NCBI GenBank assembly: GCA_030063045.1
Contig: JAQSEB010000091.1
Location: 1-64,000 of the forward strand
Source of the DNA: Pratylenchus scribneri
Taxonomy: Eukaryota > Nematoda > Chromadorea > Rhabditida > Pratylenchidae
Reading direction: 5' to 3'
Length of the DNA stretch: 64,000 nucleotides
Below the pieces are notes generated by a model. The model worked only from the letters and a program-made list of their open reading frames with translations. It searched no databases and was not told where the DNA came from. This document shows, piece after piece, positions 12,201-26,000 of this stretch (positions are counted from its first letter, which is position 1; every line of letters starts with the position of its first letter). A program made the position numbers and the translations under genes.

Positions 12201-15200
12201 TTTTCAAAACTCGGCCAGGCCTTTAGGCTGGCCGAGGCGAATTTTTTTGGGAATTTTTCATTTTTTAATTTGAAAATCGCCTCCGGCGAGGCCTGTTTTT
12301 CAATCATTTTTCCCCGATTTTCGGGATTTTTCTCTCTTTTTTTCATATTTTCTCCACTTTTTTCATGTTTTTTTCTTTTTTTTGAAAATTTTTTCCTACC
12401 CTACCTACCTAACCCTAACCCCTAGCCCTAACCCTAGCCCTAAGCCCATACCCTATCGCTAAGCGGATACCCTGGCTTGAGGCGGACATCCTGGCGCTCA
12501 CCGAAAATTTTTCTAATCATTTTTTCTCTCATCAGCCAATATCTAATGGCTGCTATTTTTTCTTAATTTTCTTAGATTTTTCTAAATTTCTTATTTTTTT
12601 ATCGATTCCCCAAGGGCCCTAGAAACCCTATACCTAAGCCCCTACTAATTTTTCTCTTCTAATAATACAGTATCCTCCTCTCTTTCTAATCACACTTACC
12701 TGCCTATTCGCCTCCTTTCTTTTCTAAATTTCTTAGTTTATTCTAACTTTTTTTTCTTATATATTTTTCTTAGTTTTTTTCTCTCATTTTTAGATTCTTT
12801 TCTTAGTTTTTCGGCCTCTGCCTTCCAGGCATTTTTTTTCGATTTTTTTCGGGCCGATTTTTTTTTAAAAGAATTTTTCAAAACTCGGCCACGCCTTTAG
12901 GCTGGACGAGGCGAATTTTTTTGGGAATTTTTCATTTTTCATTTTGAAAATCGCTTCCAGCGAGGCCAATTTTTCATTGATTTTCCCCGATTTTCGGGAT
13001 TTTTCTCAGTTTTTTCTATGATTTTTCGAATTTTTTAGGAATTTTCTAGTTTTTTGAAATTTTCCCCCCTACCCTACCTACCTAACCCTAACCCCTAGCC
13101 CTAACCCTAGACCCTAGCCCATACCCAAGCTCTATGCGGATACCCTGGCTTGAGGCGGACATCCTGGCGCTGTCTGAAATTTTTTTTTCTCTTTTTCTCT
13201 CATCAGCCGATACATAATGGCTTCTATTGTTTTTCTTATTAGTTTTTCAAAATTTCTTATTTTTTTAATCTCTTCCCCAAGGGCCCTAGAAACCCTAGAC
13301 CCTAGCCCCTACTAATTTTTCTCTTCTACTAATACAGTATCCTCTCTCTTTCTAATCACACTTACCTGTCTATTCGCCTCCTTTCTTCTTAGTTTTTTTC
13401 TAATTTTTCTTAGTCAATTCTAACTTTTTTTTCTTATTTTTTTTCTCATTTTTTTCTCTATTTTCAGATAGTTTTAATCGTTTTTTAGCCACTGCCTTCC
13501 GGGCCGAATTTTTTTTGATTTTTTAGGCGGCCGTTTTTTCCTAAAAAGAATTTTTCAAAACTCGGCCAGGCCTTTAGGCTGGCCGAGGCGAATTTTTTTG
13601 GGAATTTTTCATTTTTTAATTTGAAAATCGCCTCCGGCGAGGCCTGTTTTTCAATCATTTTTCCCCGATTTTCGGGATTTTTCTCTCTTTTTTTCATATT
13701 TTCTCCACTTTTTTCATGTTTTTTTCTTTTTTTTGAAAATTTTTTCCTACCCTACCTACCTAACCCTAACCCCTAGCCCTAACCCTAGCCCTAAGCCCAT
13801 ACCCTATCGCTAAGCGGATACCCTGGCTTGAGGCGGACATCCTGGCGCTCACCGAAAATTTTTCTAATCATTTTTTCTCTCATCAGCCAATATCTAATGG
13901 CTGCTATTTTTTCTTAATTTTCTTAGATTTTTCTAAATTTCTTATTTTTTTATCGATTCCCCAAGGGCCCTAGAAACCCTAGACCCTAGCCCCTACTAAT
14001 TTTTCTCTTCTACTAATACAGTATCCTCTCTCTTTCTAATCACACTTACCTGTCTATTCGCCTCCTTTCTTCTTAGTTTTTTTCTAATTTTTCTTAGTCA
14101 ATTCTAACTTTTTTTTCTTATTTTTTTTCTCATTTTTTTCTCTATTTTCAGATAGTTTTAATCGTTTTTTAGCCACTGCCTTCCGGGCCGAATTTTTTTT
14201 GATTTTTTAGGCGGCCGTTTTTTCCTAAAAAGAATTTTTCAAAACTCGGCCAGGCCTTTAGGCTGGCCGAGGCGAATTTTTTTGGGAATTTTTCATTTTT
14301 TAATTTGAAAATCGCCTCCGGCGAGGCCTGTTTTTCAATCATTTTTCCCCGATTTTCGGGATTTTTCTCTCTTTTTTTCATATTTTCTCCACTTTTTTCA
14401 TGTTTTTTTCTTTTTTTTGAAAATTTTTTCCTACCCTACCTACCTAACCCTAACCCCTAGCCCTAACCCTAGCCCTAAGCCCATACCCTATCGCTAAGCG
14501 GATACCCTGGCTTGAGGCGGACATCCTGGCGCTCACCGAAAATTTTTCTAATCATTTTTTCTCTCATCAGCCAATATCTAATGGCTGCTATTTTTTCTTA
14601 ATTTTCTTAGATTTTTCTAAATTTCTTATTTTTTTATCGATTCCCCAAGGGCCCTAGAAACCCTATACCTAAGCCCCTACTAATTTTTCTCTTCTAATAA
14701 TACAGTATCCTCCTCTCTTTCTAATCACACTTACCTGCCTATTCGCCTCCTTTCTTTTCTAAATTTCTTAGTTTATTCTAACTTTTTTTTCTTATATATT
14801 TTTCTTAGTTTTTTTCTCTCATTTTTAGATTCTTTTCTTAGTTTTTCGGCCTCTGCCTTCCAGGCATTTTTTTTCGATTTTTTTCGGGCCGATTTTTTTT
14901 TAAAAGAATTTTTCAAAACTCGGCCACGCCTTTAGGCTGGACGAGGCGAATTTTTTTGGGAATTTTTCATTTTTCATTTTGAAAATCGCTTCCAGCGAGG
15001 CCAATTTTTCATTGATTTTCCCCGATTTTCGGGATTTTTCTCAGTTTTTTCTATGATTTTTCGAATTTTTTAGGAATTTTCTAGTTTTTTGAAATTTTCC
15101 CCCCTACCCTACCTACCTAACCCTAACCCCTAGCCCTAACCCTAGACCCTAGCCCATACCCAAGCTCTATGCGGATACCCTGGCTTGAGGCGGACATCCT

Positions 15201-18200
15201 GGCGCTGTCTGAAATTTTTTTTTCTCTTTTTCTCTCATCAGCCGATACATAATGGCTTCTATTGTTTTTCTTATTAGTTTTTCAAAATTTCTTATTTTTT
15301 TAATCTCTTCCCCAAGGGCCCTAGAAACCCTAGACCCTAGCCCCTACTAATTTTTCTCTTCTACTAATACAGTATCCTCTCTCTTTCTAATCACACTTAC
15401 CTGTCTATTCGCCTCCTTTCTTCTTAGTTTTTTTCTAATTTTTCTTAGTCAATTCTAACTTTTTTTTCTTATTTTTTTTCTCATTTTTTTCTCTATTTTC
15501 AGATAGTTTTAATCGTTTTTTAGCCACTGCCTTCCGGGCCGAATTTTTTTTGATTTTTTAGGCGGCCGTTTTTTCCTAAAAAGAATTTTTCAAAACTCGG
15601 CCAGGCCTTTAGGCTGGCCGAGGCGAATTTTTTTGGGAATTTTTCATTTTTTAATTTGAAAATCGCCTCCGGCGAGGCCTGTTTTTCAATCATTTTTCCC
15701 CGATTTTCGGGATTTTTCTCTCTTTTTTTCATATTTTCTCCACTTTTTTCATGTTTTTTTCTTTTTTTTGAAAATTTTTTCCTACCCTACCTACCTAACC
15801 CTAACCCCTAGCCCTAACCCTAGCCCTAAGCCCATACCCTATCGCTAAGCGGATACCCTGGCTTGAGGCGGACATCCTGGCGCTCACCGAAAATTTTTCT
15901 AATCATTTTTTCTCTCATCAGCCAATATCTAATGGCTGCTATTTTTTCTTAATTTTCTTAGATTTTTCTAAATTTCTTATTTTTTTATCGATTCCCCAAG
16001 GGCCCTAGAAACCCTATACCTAAGCCCCTACTAATTTTTCTCTTCTAATAATACAGTATCCTCCTCTCTTTCTAATCACACTTACCTGCCTATTCGCCTC
16101 CTTTCTTTTCTAAATTTCTTAGTTTATTCTAACTTTTTTTTCTTATATATTTTTCTTAGTTTTTTTCTCTCATTTTTAGATTCTTTTCTTAGTTTTTCGG
16201 CCTCTGCCTTCCAGGCATTTTTTTTCGATTTTTTTCGGGCCGATTTTTTTTTAAAAGAATTTTTCAAAACTCGGCCACGCCTTTAGGCTGGACGAGGCGA
16301 ATTTTTTTGGGAATTTTTCATTTTTCATTTTGAAAATCGCTTCCAGCGAGGCCAATTTTTCATTGATTTTCCCCGATTTTCGGGATTTTTCTCAGTTTTT
16401 TCTATGATTTTTCGAATTTTTTAGGAATTTTCTAGTTTTTTGAAATTTTCCCCCCTACCCTACCTACCTAACCCTAACCCCTAGCCCTAACCCTAGACCC
16501 TAGCCCATACCCAAGCTCTATGCGGATACCCTGGCTTGAGGCGGACATCCTGGCGCTGTCTGAAATTTTTTTTTCTCTTTTTCTCTCATCAGCCGATACA
16601 TAATGGCTTCTATTGTTTTTCTTATTAGTTTTTCAAAATTTCTTATTTTTTTAATCTCTTCCCCAAGGGCCCTAGAAACCCTAGACCCTAGCCCCTACTA
16701 ATTTTTCTCTTCTACTAATACAGTATCCTCTCTCTTTCTAATCACACTTACCTGTCTATTCGCCTCCTTTCTTCTTAGTTTTTTTCTAATTTTTCTTAGT
16801 CAATTCTAACTTTTTTTTCTTATTTTTTTTCTCATTTTTTTCTCTATTTTCAGATAGTTTTAATCGTTTTTTAGCCACTGCCTTCCGGGCCGAATTTTTT
16901 TTGATTTTTTAGGCGGCCGTTTTTTCCTAAAAAGAATTTTTCAAAACTCGGCCAGGCCTTTAGGCTGGCCGAGGCGAATTTTTTTGGGAATTTTTCATTT
17001 TTTAATTTGAAAATCGCCTCCGGCGAGGCCTGTTTTTCAATCATTTTTCCCCGATTTTCGGGATTTTTCTCTCTTTTTTTCATATTTTCTCCACTTTTTT
17101 CATGTTTTTTTCTTTTTTTTGAAAATTTTTTCCTACCCTACCTACCTAACCCTAACCCCTAGCCCTAACCCTAGCCCTAAGCCCATACCCTATCGCTAAG
17201 CGGATACCCTGGCTTGAGGCGGACATCCTGGCGCTCACCGAAAATTTTTCTAATCATTTTTTCTCTCATCAGCCAATATCTAATGGCTGCTATTTTTTCT
17301 TAATTTTCTTAGATTTTTCTAAATTTCTTATTTTTTTATCGATTCCCCAAGGGCCCTAGAAACCCTATACCTAAGCCCCTACTAATTTTTCTCTTCTAAT
17401 AATACAGTATCCTCCTCTCTTTCTAATCACACTTACCTGCCTATTCGCCTCCTTTCTTTTCTAAATTTCTTAGTTTATTCTAACTTTTTTTTCTTATATA
17501 TTTTTCTTAGTTTTTTTCTCTCATTTTTAGATTCTTTTCTTAGTTTTTCGGCCTCTGCCTTCCAGGCATTTTTTTTCGATTTTTTTCGGGCCGATTTTTT
17601 TTTAAAAGAATTTTTCAAAACTCGGCCACGCCTTTAGGCTGGACGAGGCGAATTTTTTTGGGAATTTTTCATTTTTCATTTTGAAAATCGCTTCCAGCGA
17701 GGCCAATTTTTCATTGATTTTCCCCGATTTTCGGGATTTTTCTCAGTTTTTTCTATGATTTTTCGAATTTTTTAGGAATTTTCTAGTTTTTTGAAATTTT
17801 CCCCCCTACCCTACCTACCTAACCCTAACCCCTAGCCCTAACCCTAGACCCTAGCCCATACCCAAGCTCTATGCGGATACCCTGGCTTGAGGCGGACATC
17901 CTGGCGCTGTCTGAAATTTTTTTTTCTCTTTTTCTCTCATCAGCCGATACATAATGGCTTCTATTGTTTTTCTTATTAGTTTTTCAAAATTTCTTATTTT
18001 TTTAATCTCTTCCCCAAGGGCCCTAGAAACCCTAGACCCTAGCCCCTACTAATTTTTCTCTTCTACTAATACAGTATCCTCTCTCTTTCTAATCACACTT
18101 ACCTGTCTATTCGCCTCCTTTCTTCTTAGTTTTTTTCTAATTTTTCTTAGTCAATTCTAACTTTTTTTTCTTATTTTTTTTCTCATTTTTTTCTCTATTT

Positions 18201-19381
18201 TCAGATAGTTTTAATCGTTTTTTAGCCACTGCCTTCCGGGCCGAATTTTTTTTGATTTTTTAGGCGGCCGTTTTTTCCTAAAAAGAATTTTTCAAAACTC
18301 GGCCAGGCCTTTAGGCTGGCCGAGGCGAATTTTTTTGGGAATTTTTCATTTTTTAATTTGAAAATCGCCTCCGGCGAGGCCTGTTTTTCAATCATTTTTC
18401 CCCGATTTTCGGGATTTTTCTCTCTTTTTTTCATATTTTCTCCACTTTTTTCATGTTTTTTTCTTTTTTTTGAAAATTTTTTCCTACCCTACCTACCTAA
18501 CCCTAACCCCTAGCCCTAACCCTAGCCCTAAGCCCATACCCTATCGCTAAGCGGATACCCTGGCTTGAGGCGGACATCCTGGCGCTCACCGAAAATTTTT
18601 CTAATCATTTTTTCTCTCATCAGCCAATATCTAATGGCTGCTATTTTTTCTTAATTTTCTTAGATTTTTCTAAATTTCTTATTTTTTTATCGATTCCCCA
18701 AGGGCCCTAGAAACCCTAGACCCTAGCCCCTACTAATTTTTCTCTTCTACTAATACAGTATCCTCTCTCTTTCTAATCACACTTACCTGTCTATTCGCCT
18801 CCTTTCTTCTTAGTTTTTTTCTAATTTTTCTTAGTCAATTCTAACTTTTTTTTCTTATTTTTTTTCTCATTTTTTTCTCTATTTTCAGATAGTTTTAATC
18901 GTTTTTTAGCCACTGCCTTCCGGGCCGAATTTTTTTTGATTTTTTAGGCGGCCGTTTTTTCCTAAAAAGAATTTTTCAAAACTCGGCCAGGCCTTTAGGC
19001 TGGCCGAGGCGAATTTTTTTGGGAATTTTTCATTTTTTAATTTGAAAATCGCCTCCGGCGAGGCCTGTTTTTCAATCATTTTTCCCCGATTTTCGGGATT
19101 TTTCTCTCTTTTTTTCATATTTTCTCCACTTTTTTCATGTTTTTTTCTTTTTTTTGAAAATTTTTTCCTACCCTACCTACCTAACCCTAACCCCTAGCCC
19201 TAACCCTAGCCCTAAGCCCATACCCTATCGCTAAGCGGATACCCTGGCTTGAGGCGGACATCCTGGCGCTCACCGAAAATTTTTCTAATCATTTTTTCTC
19301 TCATCAGCCAATATCTAATGGCTGCTATTTTTTCTTAATTTTCTTAGATTTTTCTAAATTTCTTATTTTTTTATCGATTCC

Positions 19382-20073
19382 CCAAGGGCCCTAGAAACCC
19401 TACACCTAAGCCCCTACTAATTTTTGCTCTTCTAATAATACAGTATCCTCTCTTTTTCTAATCACACTTACCTGTCTATTCGCCTCCTTTCTTTCCTAAA
19501 TTTCTTAGTTTTTTCTTAGCCAATTCTAACTTTTTTCTTAGTTTTTTTCTTCCACTTTTTTCTCTGTTTTTCAATTATTTTCTTTGTTTTTCGGCATCTG
19601 CCTTCCAGGCATATTTTTTCCAATTTTTTTCTCGGCCATTTTTTCCCAAAAAGAATTTTTCAAAACTCGGCCTGGCCTTTAGGCCGGCCGAGGCGAATTT
19701 TTTTTGGAATTTTTCTTTTTTCATTTTGAAAATCGCCTCCGGCGAGGCCTGTTTTTCACTGATTTTTCCTCGTTTTTCGGGATTTTTTCCGGAATTTTCT
19801 ATGATTTTTCGAATTTTTTAGGAATTTTCTAGTTTTTTGAAATTTCTCCCCTACCCTACCTACCTAACCCTAACCCCTAGCCCTAACCCTAGACCCTAGC
19901 CCATACCCAAGCTCTATGCGGATACCCTGGCGATGAGCGGACATCCTGGCGCTCACTTTCGATTTTTTCTAATCATTTTTTTCTCTTAATCAGCCAATAT
20001 CTATTGGCTTCTATTGTTTTTCTTAGTTTTTCTAAAATTCTTAGTTGTTTTTCTATTTTTTAATCTCTTCCCC
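19382..20073. repeat. Type C monomer 4, 692 bp
   Basis: Carries the CCCTACACCTAAG / TTTTTGCTCTTC subvariant otherwise seen only at 2,390-3,081, although about 17 kb of A and B monomers lie between. Followed by A. Confidence 0.85.
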
Positions 20074-23000
20074 CCAAGGGCCCTAGAAACCCTATACCTA
20101 AGCCCCTACTAATTTTTCTCTTCTAATAATACAGTATCCTCCTCTCTTTCTAATCACACTTACCTGCCTATTCGCCTCCTTTCTTTTCTAAATTTCTTAG
20201 TTTATTCTAACTTTTTTTTCTTATATATTTTTCTTAGTTTTTTTCTCTCATTTTTAGATTCTTTTCTTAGTTTTTCGGCCTCTGCCTTCCAGGCATTTTT
20301 TTTCGATTTTTTTCGGGCCGATTTTTTTTTAAAAGAATTTTTCAAAACTCGGCCACGCCTTTAGGCTGGACGAGGCGAATTTTTTTGGGAATTTTTCATT
20401 TTTCATTTTGAAAATCGCTTCCAGCGAGGCCAATTTTTCATTGATTTTCCCCGATTTTCGGGATTTTTCTCAGTTTTTTCTATGATTTTTCGAATTTTTT
20501 AGGAATTTTCTAGTTTTTTGAAATTTTCCCCCCTACCCTACCTACCTAACCCTAACCCCTAGCCCTAACCCTAGACCCTAGCCCATACCCAAGCTCTATG
20601 CGGATACCCTGGCTTGAGGCGGACATCCTGGCGCTGTCTGAAATTTTTTTTTCTCTTTTTCTCTCATCAGCCGATACATAATGGCTTCTATTGTTTTTCT
20701 TATTAGTTTTTCAAAATTTCTTATTTTTTTAATCTCTTCCCCAAGGGCCCTAGAAACCCTAGACCCTAGCCCCTACTAATTTTTCTCTTCTACTAATACA
20801 GTATCCTCTCTCTTTCTAATCACACTTACCTGTCTATTCGCCTCCTTTCTTCTTAGTTTTTTTCTAATTTTTCTTAGTCAATTCTAACTTTTTTTTCTTA
20901 TTTTTTTTCTCATTTTTTTCTCTATTTTCAGATAGTTTTAATCGTTTTTTAGCCACTGCCTTCCGGGCCGAATTTTTTTTGATTTTTTAGGCGGCCGTTT
21001 TTTCCTAAAAAGAATTTTTCAAAACTCGGCCAGGCCTTTAGGCTGGCCGAGGCGAATTTTTTTGGGAATTTTTCATTTTTAATTTGAAAATCGCCTCCGG
21101 CGAGGCCTGTTTTTCAATCATTTTTCCCCGATTTTCGGGATTTTTCTCTCTTTTTTTCATATTTTCTCCACTTTTTTCATGTTTTTTTCTTTTTTTTGAA
21201 AATTTTTTCCTACCCTACCTACCTAACCCTAACCCCTAGCCCTAACCCTAGCCCTAAGCCCATACCCTATCGCTAAGCGGATACCCTGGCTTGAGGCGGA
21301 CATCCTGGCGCTCACCGAAAATTTTTCTAATCATTTTTTCTCTCATCAGCCAATATCTAATGGCTGCTATTTTTTCTTAATTTTCTTAGATTTTTCTAAA
21401 TTTCTTATTTTTTTATCGATTCCCCAAGGGCCCTAGAAACCCTATACCTAAGCCCCTACTAATTTTTCTCTTCTAATAATACAGTATCCTCCTCTCTTTC
21501 TAATCACACTTACCTGCCTATTCGCCTCCTTTCTTTTCTAAATTTCTTAGTTTATTCTAACTTTTTTTTCTTATATATTTTTCTTAGTTTTTTTCTCTCA
21601 TTTTTAGATTCTTTTCTTAGTTTTTCGGCCTCTGCCTTCCAGGCATTTTTTTTCGATTTTTTTCGGGCCGATTTTTTTTTAAAAGAATTTTTCAAAACTC
21701 GGCCACGCCTTTAGGCTGGACGAGGCGAATTTTTTTGGGAATTTTTCATTTTTCATTTTGAAAATCGCTTCCAGCGAGGCCAATTTTTCATTGATTTTCC
21801 CCGATTTTCGGGATTTTTCTCAGTTTTTTCTATGATTTTTCGAATTTTTTAGGAATTTTCTAGTTTTTTGAAATTTTCCCCCCTACCCTACCTACCTAAC
21901 CCTAACCCCTAGCCCTAACCCTAGACCCTAGCCCATACCCAAGCTCTATGCGGATACCCTGGCTTGAGGCGGACATCCTGGCGCTGTCTGAAATTTTTAT
22001 TTCTCTTTTTCTCTCATCAGCCGATACATAATGGCTTCTATTGTTTTTCTTATTAGTTTTTCAAAATTTCTTATTTTTTTAATCTCTTCCCCAAGGGCCC
22101 TAGAAACCCTAGACCCTAGCCCCTACTAATTTTTCTCTTCTACTAATACAGTATCCTCTCTCTTTCTAATCACACTTACCTGTCTATTCGCCTCCTTTCT
22201 TCTTAGTTTTTTTCTAATTTTTCTTAGTCAATTCTAACTTTTTTTTCTTATTTTTTTTCTCATTTTTTTCTCTATTTTCAGATAGTTTTAATCGTTTTTT
22301 AGCCACTGCCTTCCGGGCCGAATTTTTTTTGATTTTTTAGGCGGCCGTTTTTTCCTAAAAAGAATTTTTCAAAACTCGGCCAGGCCTTTAGGCTGGCCGA
22401 GGCGAATTTTTTTGGGAATTTTTCATTTTTTAATTTGAAAATCGCCTCCGGCGAGGCCTGTTTTTCAATCATTTTTCCCCGATTTTCGGGATTTTTCTCT
22501 CTTTTTTTCATATTTTCTCCACTTTTTTCATGTTTTTTTCTTTTTTTTGAAAATTTTTTCCTACCCTACCTACCTAACCCTAACCCCTAGCCCTAACCCT
22601 AGCCCTAAGCCCATACCCTATCGCTAAGCGGATACCCTGGCTTGAGGCGGACATCCTGGCGCTCACCGAAAATTTTTCTAATCATTTTTTCTCTCATCAG
22701 CCAATATCTAATGGCTGCTATTTTTTCTTAATTTTCTTAGATTTTTCTAAATTTCTTATTTTTTTATCGATTCCCCAAGGGCCCTAGAAACCCTAGACCC
22801 TAGCCCCTACTAATTTTTCTCTTCTACTAATACAGTATCCTCTCTCTTTCTAATCACACTTACCTGTCTATTCGCCTCCTTTCTTCTTAGTTTTTTTCTA
22901 ATTTTTCTTAGTCAATTCTAACTTTTTTTTCTTATTTTTTTTCTCATTTTTTTCTCTATTTTCAGATAGTTTTAATCGTTTTTTAGCCACTGCCTTCCGG

Positions 23001-26000
23001 GCCGAATTTTTTTTGATTTTTTAGGCGGCCGTTTTTTCCTAAAAAGAATTTTTCAAAACTCGGCCAGGCCTTTAGGCTGGCCGAGGCGAATTTTTTTGGG
23101 AATTTTTCATTTTTTAATTTGAAAATCGCCTCCGGCGAGGCCTGTTTTTCAATCATTTTTCCCCGATTTTCGGGATTTTTCTCTCTTTTTTTCATATTTT
23201 CTCCACTTTTTTCATGTTTTTTTCTTTTTTTTGAAAATTTTTTCCTACCCTACCTACCTAACCCTAACCCCTAGCCCTAACCCTAGCCCTAAGCCCATAC
23301 CCTATCGCTAAGCGGATACCCTGGCTTGAGGCGGACATCCTGGCGCTCACCGAAAATTTTTCTAATCATTTTTTCTCTCATCAGCCAATATCTAATGGCT
23401 GCTATTTTTTCTTAATTTTCTTAGATTTTTCTAAATTTCTTATTTTTTTATCGATTCCCCAAGGGCCCTAGAAACCCTATACCTAAGCCCCTACTAATTT
23501 TTCTCTTCTAATAATACAGTATCCTCCTCTCTTTCTAATCACACTTACCTGCCTATTCGCCTCCTTTCTTTTCTAAATTTCTTAGTTTATTCTAACTTTT
23601 TTTTCTTATATATTTTTCTTAGTTTTTTTCTCTCATTTTTAGATTCTTTTCTTAGTTTTTCGGCCTCTGCCTTCCAGGCATTTTTTTTCGATTTTTTTCG
23701 GGCCGATTTTTTTTTAAAAGAATTTTTCAAAACTCGGCCACGCCTTTAGGCTGGACGAGGCGAATTTTTTTGGGAATTTTTCATTTTTCATTTTGAAAAT
23801 CGCTTCCAGCGAGGCCAATTTTTCATTGATTTTCCCCGATTTTCGGGATTTTTCTCAGTTTTTTCTATGATTTTTCGAATTTTTTAGGAATTTTCTAGTT
23901 TTTTGAAATTTTCCCCCCTACCCTACCTACCTAACCCTAACCCCTAGCCCTAACCCTAGACCCTAGCCCATACCCAAGCTCTATGCGGATACCCTGGCTT
24001 GAGGCGGACATCCTGGCGCTGTCTGAAATTTTTTTTTCTCTTTTTCTCTCATCAGCCGATACATAATGGCTTCTATTGTTTTTCTTATTAGTTTTTCAAA
24101 ATTTCTTATTTTTTTAATCTCTTCCCCAAGGGCCCTAGAAACCCTAGACCCTAGCCCCTACTAATTTTTCTCTTCTACTAATACAGTATCCTCTCTCTTT
24201 CTAATCACACTTACCTGTCTATTCGCCTCCTTTCTTCTTAGTTTTTTTCTAATTTTTCTTAGTCAATTCTAACTTTTTTTTCTTATTTTTTTTCTCATTT
24301 TTTTCTCTATTTTCAGATAGTTTTAATCGTTTTTTAGCCACTGCCTTCCGGGCCGAATTTTTTTTGATTTTTTAGGCGGCCGTTTTTTCCTAAAAAGAAT
24401 TTTTCAAAACTCGGCCAGGCCTTTAGGCTGGCCGAGGCGAATTTTTTTGGGAATTTTTCATTTTTTAATTTGAAAATCGCCTCCGGCGAGGCCTGTTTTT
24501 CAATCATTTTTCCCCGATTTTCGGGATTTTTCTCTCTTTTTTTCATATTTTCTCCACTTTTTTCATGTTTTTTTCTTTTTTTTGAAAATTTTTTCCTACC
24601 CTACCTACCTAACCCTAACCCCTAGCCCTAACCCTAGCCCTAAGCCCATACCCTATCGCTAAGCGGATACCCTGGCTTGAGGCGGACATCCTGGCGCTCA
24701 CCGAAAATTTTTCTAATCATTTTTTCTCTCATCAGCCAATATCTAATGGCTGCTATTTTTTCTTAATTTTCTTAGATTTTTCTAAATTTCTTATTTTTTT
24801 ATCGATTCCCCAAGGGCCCTAGAAACCCTATACCTAAGCCCCTACTAATTTTTCTCTTCTAATAATACAGTATCCTCCTCTCTTTCTAATCACACTTACC
24901 TGCCTATTCGCCTCCTTTCTTTTCTAAATTTCTTAGTTTATTCTAACTTTTTTTTCTTATATATTTTTCTTAGTTTTTTTCTCTCATTTTTAGATTCTTT
25001 TCTTAGTTTTTCGGCCTCTGCCTTCCAGGCATTTTTTTTCGATTTTTTTCGGGCCGATTTTTTTTTAAAAGAATTTTTCAAAACTCGGCCACGCCTTTAG
25101 GCTGGACGAGGCGAATTTTTTTGGGAATTTTTCATTTTTCATTTTGAAAATCGCTTCCAGCGAGGCCAATTTTTCATTGATTTTCCCCGATTTTCGGGAT
25201 TTTTCTCAGTTTTTTCTATGATTTTTCGAATTTTTTAGGAATTTTCTAGTTTTTTGAAATTTTCCCCCCTACCCTACCTACCTAACCCTAACCCCTAGCC
25301 CTAACCCTAGACCCTAGCCCATACCCAAGCTCTATGCGGATACCCTGGCTTGAGGCGGACATCCTGGCGCTGTCTGAAATTTTTTTTTCTCTTTTTCTCT
25401 CATCAGCCGATACATAATGGCTTCTATTGTTTTTCTTATTAGTTTTTCAAAATTTCTTATTTTTTTAATCTCTTCCCCAAGGGCCCTAGAAACCCTAGAC
25501 CCTAGCCCCTACTAATTTTTCTCTTCTACTAATACAGTATCCTCTCTCTTTCTAATCACACTTACCTGTCTATTCGCCTCCTTTCTTCTTAGTTTTTTTC
25601 TAATTTTTCTTAGTCAATTCTAACTTTTTTTTCTTATTTTTTTTCTCATTTTTTTCTCTATTTTCAGATAGTTTTAATCGTTTTTTAGCCACTGCCTTCC
25701 GGGCCGAATTTTTTTTGATTTTTTAGGCGGCCGTTTTTTCCTAAAAAGAATTTTTCAAAACTCGGCCAGGCCTTTAGGCTGGCCGAGGCGAATTTTTTTG
25801 GGAATTTTTCATTTTTTAATTTGAAAATCGCCTCCGGCGAGGCCTGTTTTTCAATCATTTTTCCCCGATTTTCGGGATTTTTCTCTCTTTTTTTCATATT
25901 TTCTCCACTTTTTTCATGTTTTTTTCTTTTTTTTGAAAATTTTTTCCTACCCTACCTACCTAACCCTAACCCCTAGCCCTAACCCTAGCCCTAAGCCCAT

